64,000 nt of DNA from Actinomyces sp. Marseille-P3109 (lineage in GTDB: Bacteria > Actinomycetota > Actinomycetes > Actinomycetales > Actinomycetaceae). Position numbers and translations under genes: made by a program. Location of the stretch: assembly GCF_900323545.1 (NCBI RefSeq), contig NZ_OOHN01000008.1, positions 2,496,460 to 2,560,459 on the forward strand, given 5' to 3'. Of the stretch, positions 48,480-57,577 are shown piece by piece. How positions within the stretch are numbered: position 1 is the first letter of the stretch; each line of letters starts with the position of its first letter. The notes under the pieces were generated by a model that made no database searches, was not told where the DNA came from, and worked only from the letters and a program-made list of their open reading frames with translations.

Positions 48480-49475
48480 ATGCAGCAGCTGATGCAAGAA
48501 CTGCTAATCGCGCTGGCCTACATCGGCGCCGACCTGGTGGCCATCACCCTCCTGGTCGGAGCGCTCTACATCCCACGCCACGGACGTCGTGACCTCGTAG
48601 CCGCCTACATCGGCGTCAACGTGGGCGTCCTGGCCGTCACCCTCCTCCTGTCATCGAGCAGCCACGTCGGAGCGGGCCTGGGCCTGGGCCTCTTCGGCGT
48701 CCTGTCCATCATCCGCCTGCGCTCCTCCTCCCTGGCGCAGGGCGAGGTGGCCTACTTCTTCGCAGCCCTGGCCCTGGGCCTGCTCGGCGGGATCCAGAGT
48801 CACCTCGTCATCGTCTCCATCCTCATGGTCCTCATCCTCGCCGCCCTGTGGGTCGGCGACCACCCTGCCCTCATGCGCCGCAACCGCAACCAGACCGTCA
48901 CACTCGACCAGGCCATCAGCAACGAGGACGAGCTCATCCTCGAGCTCGAGGACCTGCTCGGTGCCCAGGTGCGCAGCGTCGACCTCAAGAGCCTGGACCT
49001 GGTCAACGACACCACCATCGTCGAGGTCCACTACCGGCTAAGTCGTCAGCCCCGCACGGCGAAGCCGATGGCGCAGCTCGAGGCCGCCGGTGCACCGCAG
49101 TCCGCCCAGGCGCATCGGGAGGAGGCCCCGCAGGGGGCCCACCTGATCCAGGAGGCTGCGTCTCAGGCTCCCGCCCAGACTCAGCCCACCGGGCAGCAGC
49201 TCTGGCCTGAGGCCCCCACGACCGACAGCGCTGCAACAACAGCCACCGCCCCACCCCGCTACGACTGGATCACCGGGAACAGGCAGCGGCACATCTCCCC
49301 CCAGTACAGCCAGTCAACCGCCCGTGGCGCACCCCCGCCACAACTGACCGCCGGTCCTGCCGACTCGGTCCACGACGTCGGCGCCGCACGCCCTCCCCAC
49401 CTCCTTCCGCACCCGGAAAGGACCGCACTGTGCCGAACACCGAAGGCATCAAGACCATTACCCTTGCCCAGCTGA
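48480..49475 (+). CDS. DUF4956 membrane protein, copy 1
   Basis: A 331-residue protein with four hydrophobic segments in the first 125 residues (about 8-27, 41-57, 62-74 and 88-122) and the DUF4956 hallmark GLGLFGVLSIIRLRSSSLAQGEVAYFF (here split as LGLFGVLSIIRLRS and EVAYFFAALALGLL). A cytosolic domain with EDELILELEDLLGAQVRSVD and LVNDTTIVEVHYRLS follows, then a disordered Ala/Gln/Pro tail of 120 residues. It overlaps the next gene, a VTC-domain protein, by 46 bp. DUF4956 and VTC proteins are frequent genomic partners, so the two probably form a membrane polymerase-like complex. Confidence 0.88.
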   Translation: MQQLMQELLIALAYIGADLVAITLLVGALYIPRHGRRDLVAAYIGVNVGVLAVTLLLSSSSHVGAGLGLGLFGVLSIIRLRSSSLAQGEVAYFFAALALGLLGGIQSHLVIVSILMVLILAALWVGDHPALMRRNRNQTVTLDQAISNEDELILELEDLLGAQVRSVDLKSLDLVNDTTIVEVHYRLSRQPRTAKPMAQLEAAGAPQSAQAHREEAPQGAHLIQEAASQAPAQTQPTGQQLWPEAPTTDSAATTATAPPRYDWITGNRQRHISPQYSQSTARGAPPPQLTAGPADSVHDVGAARPPHLLPHPERTALCRTPKASRPLPLPS

Positions 49476-50251
49476 ACTCCGAGGCAAGCCTCCTGACCCG
49501 CATGGACCGCAAGTACCTGGTCCCGCCCCGCGACACCCAGGAGGTCATCGACTACCTCGCCCCGCGAGCGCAGGTCCTCCAGATCGACGGCCTGCGGCAC
49601 TTCCGCTATGCGTCGACCTACTTCGACACCCCCGGCCTGGACGCCTACTTCCTGGCCGCCCGCAAACGCCGTCGGCGATACAAGATCCGCACCCGCACCT
49701 ACCTGGACTCCGGCCTGTGCTTCCTGGAGGTCAAGACCAACGGCTCACGCGAGTCCACCGTCAAGGACCGTTTCAAGTACGACCCCGACGACGCCGACCG
49801 CGTCACACCCGACGGCCGCCTGTTCATCATCGAGCGCCTGGTGGAGTCCTCCACCTGCTCCCCGGACGAGGCGAGCACCATCGCCGAGGCCCTCGTGCCG
49901 GTCATGGACTCCACCTACAGCCGCACCACCCTGCACCTGCCCCACGACGAGGCCCGGGCCACCTTCGACACTGAGCTCACCTGGGACCTGTTCGACCCCG
50001 ACGGGCGACGCCTCAAGACGGGCATATCAGTGGGACATCTCAATGTCGTCGAGACGAAGAACCCGTCCACGGCCTCTCCCACGGACCGCCTGCTGTGGCG
50101 CCAGGGGCACCGGCCGGCCCGTATCTCGAAGTACGCCACCGGGATGGCGCTGCTGTACGCGAACCTGCCCACCAACCGGTGGCACCGCACCATCAAGCGT
50201 GACCTGGGGCGCTACCAACGTCAGACGCGGCAGCGCCAGGTCGCGGCCTGA
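49430..50251 (+). CDS. VTC-domain (polyphosphate polymerase-like) protein, copy 1
   Basis: A 273-residue triphosphate-tunnel protein. Tunnel residues are visible in RMDRKYLVPP, STYFDTPGLDAYF, the basic strand ARKRRRRYKIRTRTYLDSG, FLEVKTNGSRESTVK, the DERATFD-like DEARATFDTELTW, VVETKNPS and RISKYATGMALL. In yeast Vtc4 this domain makes polyphosphate from ATP; bacterial stand-alone VTC proteins are predicted to do the same or a related phosphotransfer, but this is not proven. GTG start with AAAGGA upstream, inside the DUF4956 reading frame. Confidence 0.88.
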   Translation: MPNTEGIKTITLAQLNSEASLLTRMDRKYLVPPRDTQEVIDYLAPRAQVLQIDGLRHFRYASTYFDTPGLDAYFLAARKRRRRYKIRTRTYLDSGLCFLEVKTNGSRESTVKDRFKYDPDDADRVTPDGRLFIIERLVESSTCSPDEASTIAEALVPVMDSTYSRTTLHLPHDEARATFDTELTWDLFDPDGRRLKTGISVGHLNVVETKNPSTASPTDRLLWRQGHRPARISKYATGMALLYANLPTNRWHRTIKRDLGRYQRQTRQRQVAA

Positions 50252-50537
50252 ACGGCAGCCGAAACACATCAGCCTCACCCCCTCACCAGCGACTCCGGGA
50301 GTAACGGGCTTCGCCCGTCCCGGGGTCGCTGTTCGTTGCTTCACACCGGCGGCGGGACAAGTCATGCCTCACCCATGCCCCTTTCACAGCCCGCTCATGA
50401 AATGCGCCCCTTGACTGTTGTTCACCGGACGGAGCCACACCGCCGCGGCGCGCCCAGAGCGCATGCTCGACCTTCAGGCGCCCGCCTCACGGCCAGGCCC
50501 CGTCGCCGGTCCGAATAACCCTGACAGGAGCCACCGG

Positions 50538-51350
50538 ATGAGCCTGACCACTCTGACCTACATCGCTGCCGACCTCGTCGCCCTCGCCGTCCTGGTCGGC
50601 GCCCTCTACGCCCCTCGCCACTCCCGCAAGGACCTCATGGCCGCCTACATCGGCGTCAACGTGGGCGTCCTGGCCGTCACCCTGCTGCTGTCGACCGCGA
50701 GCGTCGCGGCCGGTCTGGGCCTGGGGCTCTTCGGTGTCCTGTCCATCATCCGCCTGCGCTCCACCGAGCTGGCCCAGCACGAGGTCGCCTACTTCTTCGC
50801 GGCCCTGGCCCTGGGCCTGCTCGGCGGGATCCAGACCGCGCCGATCGGGATGGTGGCATCCCTCATGGCCACCGTCGTCGCCGCACTATGGATCGGCGAC
50901 CACCCGGCACTCATGCGCCGCAACCGCCACCAGGTGATCGTGCTCGACCACGCCATCACCAACGAGACCGCCCTCATGGCCCACTTGGAGCACACCCTGG
51001 GCGGACAGGTCCGCTCGGTCGAGGTCCAGCGCCTCGATCTGGTCAACGACACCACCATCGTCGACGTCCGCTTCCGGGTGCCTCGCAAGACCCCCGCCGA
51101 GCTCGAGGCCGAACCCGCTAAGGTCTCCAAGCCCACCTACGCCTCCCAGGCCTCCGACGACGTCGCCCCCGCCCTGGAGCCGGCCGGTGCGCCCGCCTCC
51201 CCCACCGCTCACGCCTGGGCCGGCACACGCCTGAGCACCGTGCAGACCAGCACCCGCACCGGCCAGACCGACACCCAGCCCGTCACCATCACGCCGGCCG
51301 CCCAGTACGTCACCCGCTCCGCCGCGCAGCAGAACGTCGCCGCACGCTGA
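50538..51350 (+). CDS. DUF4956 membrane protein, copy 2
   Basis: A 270-residue paralogue of the protein at 48480, with the same LVGALYAPRHSRKDLMAAYI, GVNVGVLAVTLLLS and LGLFGVLSIIRLRSTELAQH text and nearly identical membrane core. The cytosolic domain (HLEHTLGGQVRSVEVQRLDL) is kept, while the disordered tail differs and is shorter. ATG 50538 has CAGGAG about 11 bases upstream. It is 25 bp from the second VTC gene. The tight conservation of the core against divergent tails points to a module duplication under selection. Confidence 0.88.
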   Translation: MSLTTLTYIAADLVALAVLVGALYAPRHSRKDLMAAYIGVNVGVLAVTLLLSTASVAAGLGLGLFGVLSIIRLRSTELAQHEVAYFFAALALGLLGGIQTAPIGMVASLMATVVAALWIGDHPALMRRNRHQVIVLDHAITNETALMAHLEHTLGGQVRSVEVQRLDLVNDTTIVDVRFRVPRKTPAELEAEPAKVSKPTYASQASDDVAPALEPAGAPASPTAHAWAGTRLSTVQTSTRTGQTDTQPVTITPAAQYVTRSAAQQNVAAR

Positions 51351-51374
51351 GACCGGAAGACTGAGAGAACGACG

Positions 51375-52352
51375 ATGACACGAACGACCGCCGGGTCTGT
51401 GAGCACGAAGCACCTGACCACGACCACCCTCGCCGAGCTCAACAGCGCCGCCGGCCTGCTCACCCGCGTGGACCGCAAGTACCTTGTACCCCTGAAGAGC
51501 GCGCAGGACCTCGTCGACCGGCTCGCGCCTCACGCCCAGGTCCTGGCCATCGATGAGCGGCGCCGCTTCTCCTACGCGTCGACCTACTTCGACACCCCGG
51601 AGCTGGACGCCTTCATGCTCACGGCCCGCAAACGGCGCCGGCGCTTCAAGGTCCGCACCCGCACCTACCTGGACTCCGGCCTGTGCTTCCTGGAGGTCAA
51701 GACCTGCGGGGCACGCGGCACCACCGTCAAGCGACGCATGGGCTACCACGCCGACGACGCCTCCCGCCTCACCGGCCCCGGCCGCGCCTTCGTGACGGCC
51801 TGCCTGGCGAGCACCGGAGTCACCGGCTCGGCCGCCGCCCACCAGGTCGCCGCCGTACTGCGGCCGGTGCTGGCCACCACCTACCAGCGCACCACCCTGC
51901 ACCTGCCGCGCGCCGAGGCCCGGGCCACCATCGACACGGCCCTGACCTGGCAGCGCCTGGGGCCGGCACCCTTCACAGGCGCCTCAGCAGCAACCTCACC
52001 GGGGACGCCGACGGGCCCGCAGGCCCTGCGCCCGTCCCACCTGGCCGAGGCGATCAATGACGGCGAACCGGTGGCGGTGGCGGATATCGCCGTCGTCGAG
52101 ACGAAGAACCCGGCCACGCCGTCGCCTGCGGACCGAGCCCTGTGGGACGCCGGCCACCGGCCCACCCGCATCTCGAAGTACGCCACCGGGATGGCGCTGC
52201 TCCACCCCGAGCTGCCCGCCAACAAGTGGTACCGGACCCTGACCCACGAGCTCGCCGACCTGTTCGGCACCGACCGCTCCAGCCTGGAGAGCATCAGCAC
52301 GGGTCATTCCTCCAGCCACCCCCTGACCAACACGGCCGTCAGTGCGGCCTGA
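51375..52352 (+). CDS. VTC-domain (polyphosphate polymerase-like) protein, copy 2
   Basis: A 325-residue paralogue of the protein at 49430. Conserved tunnel segments: RVDRKYLVPL, STYFDTPELDAFM, ARKRRRRFKVRTRTYLDSG, FLEVKTCGARGTTVKRR, EARATIDTALTW, VVETKNPATPS and RISKYATGMALL. It is longer by about 35 residues inserted before VVETKNP (around FTGASAATSPGTPTGPQ) and by a Ser/Thr-rich C-terminus. The differences could alter product or regulation relative to copy 1. Confidence 0.88.
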   Translation: MTRTTAGSVSTKHLTTTTLAELNSAAGLLTRVDRKYLVPLKSAQDLVDRLAPHAQVLAIDERRRFSYASTYFDTPELDAFMLTARKRRRRFKVRTRTYLDSGLCFLEVKTCGARGTTVKRRMGYHADDASRLTGPGRAFVTACLASTGVTGSAAAHQVAAVLRPVLATTYQRTTLHLPRAEARATIDTALTWQRLGPAPFTGASAATSPGTPTGPQALRPSHLAEAINDGEPVAVADIAVVETKNPATPSPADRALWDAGHRPTRISKYATGMALLHPELPANKWYRTLTHELADLFGTDRSSLESISTGHSSSHPLTNTAVSAA

Positions 52353-52414
52353 GGGCCGCCTCAAACCAACCGCAGAACCGGCACCGGAACCGACAAGAAG
52401 AGAGAACAGGAACC

Positions 52415-54220
52415 ATGAAAACCACCAAGACGACGACCAAGCCCCTCAACCGACGTCGCCGTCGTGCGACCGGAGCCGTCGCGCTCCTGGCCGCGCTCGC
52501 CCTGGCGGCCGGCTGCTCAACCTCCTCGGCCTCCGGCAAGGCGAGCGCCTCCAGCTCAAGCGGCTCGGAGACGACGTGGACGACGATCTCCTCATCGGTC
52601 GCCACGGCGTCGACCGGCGCGAGCGTCTCAGACATCCTGGGTGCCAACGCCTCCGTGGAGGACGCCTCCAGCTCCGAGGACGACGCCGGGACCCCGGACA
52701 CGTCGTCGGCCACCACGATCACCCTGTCGGGATCCTCGGCCTCGGCCAGCGGGTCGTCGTCGAGTAGCGTGAAGGTCGACGGGGGGACCGTGACCATCAA
52801 CAGCGGCGGCACCTACGTCATCAGCGGCGAGCTCACCGACGGGCGGATCGTCGTCAACGCCCCCAAGGCCGATGTGCGCCTGGTCCTCAGCGGCGCGAGC
52901 ATCACGAGCTCGGACGGGCCGGCCATCGACGTCCAGGACGCCGGCAAGGCGATCGTGGTCCTGGCCAAGGACTCCAAGAACACGCTGACTGACGGCCAGA
53001 GCTACGCCTCGGGGCAGGAGGCCACCGCGGCCCTGTTTTCCTCCGACACGCTCACCGTCACCGGGACCGGGTCGCTGGACGTGACCGGTTCCTACAAGGA
53101 CGGCATCTCCTCCAAGAACGGTCTCATCATCACTGGCGGCACCACCATCAAGGTCAAGGCCGCCGACGATGGCCTGCGCGGCAAGGACTACCTGGTGGTG
53201 GAGTCCGGGACGCTGACGGTGGAGGCCGGAGGTGACGGCCTGAAGTCCAGTGAGGGCAACGATGAGACGAAGGGCTTCATCTCCCTGGGCAAGGCGAGCG
53301 TCACCCTGACCTCCTCCGACGACGCGATCACCGCGACCACGGACGTCACCGTCAAGGACACGACCTTGACGATCACGGCCGGCGGAGGGCAGGCCAACGC
53401 CACCGTTGAGGAGCAGGCTGCGCCCGGGCAGGAGTCGACGGCGGACTCCACGACGCCCTCACCCAAGGGCATCAACGCCGGGGTGAGCTACACGCAGGAC
53501 TCCGGGAGCGTCACCGTCAACGCGGCCGACGAGGGGCTGCAGGCGCCGTTCATCAACGTGGCCGGCGGCGAGCTGTCCATCGCGGCGGGCGACGACGGCA
53601 TCAACGCCTCCAACGGCGACCACGTCATCGAGGGCCACGAGAACGCGGACACCGAGTCCGACGACGGCTCGGTGCTCACGATCAGCGGCGGCGAGGTCGA
53701 GGTCTCCTACGCCTCCTCCGACGGCATTGACTCCAACGGCTCGGCCTACGTCAAGGGCGGTATCGTCGTGGTCTTGGGCCAGGCCGGTGAGATGGACGGG
53801 GCGGTGGACGCCAACGGCGAGACCCAGCTCGTGGGGGTGACGGGGTCGCCGTCGGTGAGCGCGGGAGACACGCTCACCGTCACGGACTCCTCCGGGTCGC
53901 AGGTGGCCTCCGTCAAGGTCGACTTCACGGCCGCGGCGATCACGGTGCTGGGGCTCACCGAGGGCCAGCAGTACACGGTGGCGACGTCGTCCGGCGGCTC
54001 GGCCACGGGGACGGCCTCGGCGCTGTCGGCCGGGACGGGAGGCCCCATGGGTGGTGGCGCCGGTGGTCAGGGAGGCCCCGGCGGTCAGGGCGGTCAGCCC
54101 GGTGGAGGCCAGGGCCAGCAGCCCGACGGTGGTCAAGGTCAGCAGTCCAACGGCCAGCAGCCCGGCAACCAGAGCAACCAGCAGTCGAGCACCCAGTCCG
54201 GCACCGCCCAGAGCAGCTGA
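52415..54220 (+). CDS. Secreted beta-helix-like carbohydrate-binding lipoprotein (Cthe_2159/DUF4353-like)
   Basis: A 601-residue lipoprotein: basic N-terminus, hydrophobic AVALLAALAL and lipobox LAAGC (Cys34), then a 90-residue Ser/Ala-rich linker. The body is repetitive, with short beta-strand turns such as GGTYVISGELTDGRIVVNAP, GISSKNGLIITGGTTIKVKA, ADDGLRGKDYLVVESGTLTV and GDDGINASNGDHVIEGHENA, as in calcium-dependent parallel beta-helix polysaccharide-binding proteins of the Cthe_2159 type. The last 65 residues are Gly/Gln/Pro-rich. It closes the duplicated DUF4956/VTC module, suggesting that the module makes or displays an extracellular polymer that this protein binds. Confidence 0.85.
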   Translation: MKTTKTTTKPLNRRRRRATGAVALLAALALAAGCSTSSASGKASASSSSGSETTWTTISSSVATASTGASVSDILGANASVEDASSSEDDAGTPDTSSATTITLSGSSASASGSSSSSVKVDGGTVTINSGGTYVISGELTDGRIVVNAPKADVRLVLSGASITSSDGPAIDVQDAGKAIVVLAKDSKNTLTDGQSYASGQEATAALFSSDTLTVTGTGSLDVTGSYKDGISSKNGLIITGGTTIKVKAADDGLRGKDYLVVESGTLTVEAGGDGLKSSEGNDETKGFISLGKASVTLTSSDDAITATTDVTVKDTTLTITAGGGQANATVEEQAAPGQESTADSTTPSPKGINAGVSYTQDSGSVTVNAADEGLQAPFINVAGGELSIAAGDDGINASNGDHVIEGHENADTESDDGSVLTISGGEVEVSYASSDGIDSNGSAYVKGGIVVVLGQAGEMDGAVDANGETQLVGVTGSPSVSAGDTLTVTDSSGSQVASVKVDFTAAAITVLGLTEGQQYTVATSSGGSATGTASALSAGTGGPMGGGAGGQGGPGGQGGQPGGGQGQQPDGGQGQQSNGQQPGNQSNQQSSTQSGTAQSS

Positions 54221-54234
54221 GCTGAGCCGAGAAC

Positions 54235-54277
54235 CGGGTGGGGGGCCGCAGCGCACAACGCTGCGGCCCCCCACCCG
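54235..54277. terminator. Perfect 19-bp terminator hairpin between convergent genes
   Basis: CGGGTGGGGGGCCGCAGCG (54235-54253) is perfectly complementary to 54259-54277 with a 5-base loop, followed by CTTT. It lies 14 bp after the beta-helix lipoprotein stop and before the end of the convergent MBL gene. Confidence 0.75.
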
Positions 54278-54330
54278 CTTTACAACACAAGAGGACCCTG
54301 GTTCCGACGGGAGATACTGGGACAGGTAAG

Positions 54331-55131
54331 TCAGTGAGATCCAGTGATACGCGGATTCGGATCATGCGAGCAGACGACATCTATGCCTTCATCGACACAT
54401 TCTTTGAGCCACGCCCGAGATTCCTTCCACGCACGAGCGTCAGTCCGAGTCTTGTACTGAAAGGCAAGCAGTCCTAAAGGTGCCCTTCCCCCGAATAAGT
54501 CTGTTCGTGCATCCATGATCGCATCCCCGGCATGGATAAGTGGTGAACGGCCCTCACGATCGATGACGACGGCACAATGCCCATCGATATGTCCGTCCAG
54601 CGCCACCAGTCTCAGTTGGTCACTGACTCGTCGAGCAGGTCGTGAACGCCACGTTTCCAGCAGATCGACAGGTGCCCACTGAGGGGTATGAGACCACTGA
54701 GCAGGGTGAAGTCTGCGCGCCATGTCCCTGCGCAGCACCGGAATGATGAGATCAACTTGCTTGCGCGACACATAGACGTCTGCCCACGGAAAATCCGAGA
54801 TACCACCCACATGATCAAGATCATGATGAGTCAGGATGATGCTCCGCACATCATGTGGGTCTATGTCAAGTTTCTGCACCTGTCTGATCGCTGTTTCCTC
54901 TGGATCGAGTGCGGGGCGAACCCTGCGCAGAAAAGTATCTCCTAAACGACCTCGAGGGTCACGCAGATCTGACATCCCCAGCCCCGCATCGATAAGAGCC
55001 CAATATTTCCCTGCTGGCACCAGCAGGCAGCGGCACACCAGCGTGGCCGGAGCGGTCAGACCTCCTCGACCGTTCACAAGAAGTTGGCTCGGCGGGTGGA
55101 GTGTGCCACAGTTGAGATGATGAATCGTCAT
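54331..55131 (-). CDS. MBL-fold metallo-hydrolase (lactonase-like)
   Basis: A 266-residue metallo-beta-lactamase-fold enzyme. The metal-binding motif is ILTHHDLDHVGG (H-H-D-L-D-H), with a later His in GHIDGHCAVVI, the bridging Asp in LIHAGDAIMD and a final His in VVCSHDPNP. MTIHHLNCGTLHPP is a typical start for the quorum-quenching/lactonase-like branch. Substrate unknown. The start codon lies inside the 5' end of the divergent MerR gene, so the two genes overlap head to head by 15 bp. Confidence 0.85.
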   Translation of the reverse strand: MTIHHLNCGTLHPPSQLLVNGRGGLTAPATLVCRCLLVPAGKYWALIDAGLGMSDLRDPRGRLGDTFLRRVRPALDPEETAIRQVQKLDIDPHDVRSIILTHHDLDHVGGISDFPWADVYVSRKQVDLIIPVLRRDMARRLHPAQWSHTPQWAPVDLLETWRSRPARRVSDQLRLVALDGHIDGHCAVVIDREGRSPLIHAGDAIMDARTDLFGGRAPLGLLAFQYKTRTDARAWKESRAWLKECVDEGIDVVCSHDPNPRITGSH

Positions 55132-55512
55132 GACAGCCAGACTCCCCCTTCAGGTCGACCTCAAGGCAAGCGGATCGGCGACGTGGCCCGCGAGACCGGG
55201 ATCGCAGCACACGTTCTACGGCACTGGGAGGATGAGGGGATTCTGAAGCCTGTCAGAGACTCCCTCGGGCACCGTCGGTATCGCCTCAAGGACCTCAGTC
55301 GCGCCGCGGCGGTGAGACGCGCGCAGGAGGCGGGGTTCACCCTGGAACAAATCAGGCGCTTCATCCGAGCGACCGCGCAGGAGCGCAAGGCCCTGCTGAA
55401 CGATCACAGGTCGGCACTTTCTGAGCAGCGCGATCGGCTGACTCGTGCCATCGGCCTCGTCGATCGCGCCACGCGCACATCTTCCAACTCCTCCTGCCCA
55501 TACAGCCTGTGA
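55117..55512 (+). CDS. MerR-family transcriptional regulator
   Basis: A 131-residue regulator with a MerR HTH: KRIGDVARETGIAAHVLRHW followed by EDEGILKPVRDSLGHRRYRL (about 18-57), then AQEAGFTLEQIRRFI and a dimerisation helix. The C-terminal tail SSNSSCPYSL has one Cys and no metal-site motif. ATG 55117 or 55120 is the likely start. It is divergent from and overlaps the MBL hydrolase gene, a standard arrangement for a regulator and its target, but here with no free intergenic DNA. Confidence 0.82.
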   Translation: MMNRHDSQTPPSGRPQGKRIGDVARETGIAAHVLRHWEDEGILKPVRDSLGHRRYRLKDLSRAAAVRRAQEAGFTLEQIRRFIRATAQERKALLNDHRSALSEQRDRLTRAIGLVDRATRTSSNSSCPYSL

Positions 55513-55581
55513 AGGGAAAATCAGTCAAGGACTAGGCCCCGCCCGGGTTCATCCCCGTCACTGCCCGGACCGAAGGCCGCC

Positions 55582-57282
55582 TCAGCACTCCACAACATTG
55601 ACGGCCAGGCCGCCGCGGGAGGTCTCCTTGTACTTGGCGAGCATGTCCTCGCCGGTCTGGCGCATCGTCTCGATGACGGTGTCGAGGCTGACGGCGTGCC
55701 GGCCCTCGCCCCACAGGGCCATGCGGGCGGCGTTGATGGCCTTGACCGCGGCCACCGCGTTGCGCTCGATGCAGGGGATCTGGACGAGTCCGCCCACGGG
55801 GTCGCAGGTGAGCCCCAGGTTGTGCTCCATGGCGATCTCGGCGGCGTTCTCCACCTGGGCGGGCGTCCCGCCCAGGGCCTCGGCCAGGCCGGCGGCCGCC
55901 ATCGAGGAGGCCGATCCGACCTCGCCCTGGCAGCCCACCTCGGCCCCGGCGATCGAGGCGTTGGTCTTGATGAGCCCGCCCACGGCGGTGGCGGCCAGCA
56001 GGAAGCGGCGGGCGCCGTCGTCGTCGGCCCCGGGGATGAAACGCTCGTAGTAGGCCAGGACCGCCGGGACGATGCCGGCCGCGCCGTTGGTGGGGGCGGT
56101 GACGACGCGGCGCCCGGCGGCGTTCTCCTCGTTGACCGCGAGCGCGAACAGGTCCACCCAGTCCATGCCGCGCAGTGGGTCGGCCATGGTGAAGGCGGCG
56201 GCCGGGCCGGTCGACTGGGCGAGCAGCCGCTCGTGGAGGGCCTTGGAGCGGCGGCGCACCCCGAGCCCGCCGGGCAGGATGCCCTCGGCGTTCATACCGG
56301 CCTCGATGCAGGCCCGCATCGTGGCGCGCAGGCGGTCCAGGTAGCCCGTGACCTCCTCCCGGCTGCGGGCGGAGAGCTCGTTGGCCAGGACGATCTCGGA
56401 CACGCTCAGCCCCTCACGCTCGCAGATCGCCAGCATCGCGGCCGACGTGGTGAAGGGGAAGGGCGCGGGGGTGGCGTGAGCCTCGGTGGTGGATGCGGTC
56501 GCCAGGGCCTGGATCGACGGCGATCCGGGGACGCCGACGTCCTCCATGACGAAGCCGCCGCCCACGGAGTAGTAGGTGCGGCGCAGGATCTCGGCGCCGC
56601 TGGCGCAGTAGGCGGTCAGGGTCATGCCGTTGACGTGGTAGGGCAGAACGCGGCCGGGCAGGAAGTGGATGTCAGCACCCGGACTGAACGGGACGGGGCC
56701 GACGCCGTCGACCACCAGCTCCCCGGCGGCCTCGACCTCCTCCATGAGGGACTCGCACACGACGGCGGGGACGGTCTCGGGCTCATAGCCGGCCATTCCC
56801 ATGACGGCGGCGCGGTCGGTGGCGTGCCCGCGGCCAGTGGCACCGAGCGAGCCGTAGAGCTCGACGGTGACGCGGGTGGGCTGCGGCAGGCCGGCGCCAG
56901 GGACCTGTGAGGCGCACTCCCCGTCGGATGCCCCCGCGCCGCCTGGGCGGACCGCCTCGGCCAGCGCCCGGCTGAAGGCGCGGCCGGCCCGCATGGGGCC
57001 CACGGTGTGGGAGGAGGAGGGCCCGATGCCGATACGCATGAGGTCGAAGACGCTCAGCGGGCGGGGCGCCCGCTCGGCATCGATCGCACCAGCGAGGAGG
57101 GCCGCGGGCGTGGCCGAGTCCAGCGCCTTGGAAACGAGGGCGGTGTCGGGGGCAACGGCGGACAGCATGGTGGTCTCGACACCGGTCTCCCTCGTGGCCG
57201 ACGTGGTCGTAGAACCGGCTGCGAAATCAGGGGCGTTTGTCGAGGCAGAGAGGCTGTGGCGGGTCACGTCCCCATGATGCAC
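55582..57282 (-). CDS. sdaA: L-serine ammonia-lyase, single-chain iron-sulfur type
   Basis: A 566-residue enzyme converting L-serine to pyruvate and ammonia. The N-terminal domain has [20 protein letters not shown] and PMRAGRAF; the catalytic domain carries the iron-sulfur cysteines, including [40 protein letters not shown] and the C-terminal NVVEC. About 75 residues precede the usual start of the family, so the true start may be ATG 57171 (MLSAVAP) rather than GTG 57282; neither has a strong ribosome site. It stands alone between the MerR gene and a 112-bp inverted-repeat segment. Confidence 0.92.
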   Translation of the reverse strand: MHHGDVTRHSLSASTNAPDFAAGSTTTSATRETGVETTMLSAVAPDTALVSKALDSATPAALLAGAIDAERAPRPLSVFDLMRIGIGPSSSHTVGPMRAGRAFSRALAEAVRPGGAGASDGECASQVPGAGLPQPTRVTVELYGSLGATGRGHATDRAAVMGMAGYEPETVPAVVCESLMEEVEAAGELVVDGVGPVPFSPGADIHFLPGRVLPYHVNGMTLTAYCASGAEILRRTYYSVGGGFVMEDVGVPGSPSIQALATASTTEAHATPAPFPFTTSAAMLAICEREGLSVSEIVLANELSARSREEVTGYLDRLRATMRACIEAGMNAEGILPGGLGVRRRSKALHERLLAQSTGPAAAFTMADPLRGMDWVDLFALAVNEENAAGRRVVTAPTNGAAGIVPAVLAYYERFIPGADDDGARRFLLAATAVGGLIKTNASIAGAEVGCQGEVGSASSMAAAGLAEALGGTPAQVENAAEIAMEHNLGLTCDPVGGLVQIPCIERNAVAAVKAINAARMALWGEGRHAVSLDTVIETMRQTGEDMLAKYKETSRGGLAVNVVEC

Positions 57283-57404
57283 GCCCGGTGCCGAGGACCC
57301 AAGTCTGCGAACCCGACCTGACCGGCTACTGCCGCATCACAAAGCCGTAGCGGCCGGCTCAGGAGCACTCAGGCCACCCCGAGCAGCCCTTCGGTGTCAC
57401 GATT

Positions 57405-57516
57405 GGAGACTTTTCAAGCCAGGGTTGGCCACCGAGGCGACATCGGCAACCCGCTGACCTGCGAAAACGCCCAAAACGCCGTCTTTGAGGACGTGAACGC
57501 CGACCTAAAAGTCTCC
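57405..57516. repeat. 112-bp segment bounded by 10-bp inverted repeats
   Basis: GGAGACTTTT at 57405-57414 recurs inverted as AAAAGTCTCC at 57507-57516. The interior has no gene. It may be a MITE-like remnant, a degenerate element end or a chance pairing; no clear target duplication is seen. Confidence 0.35.
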
Positions 57517-57577
57517 ATGTGTGACACAACAGCCCGCTCAGCACCCCGCGCACGTTCTCGCACAAGAGCTCCGGACG

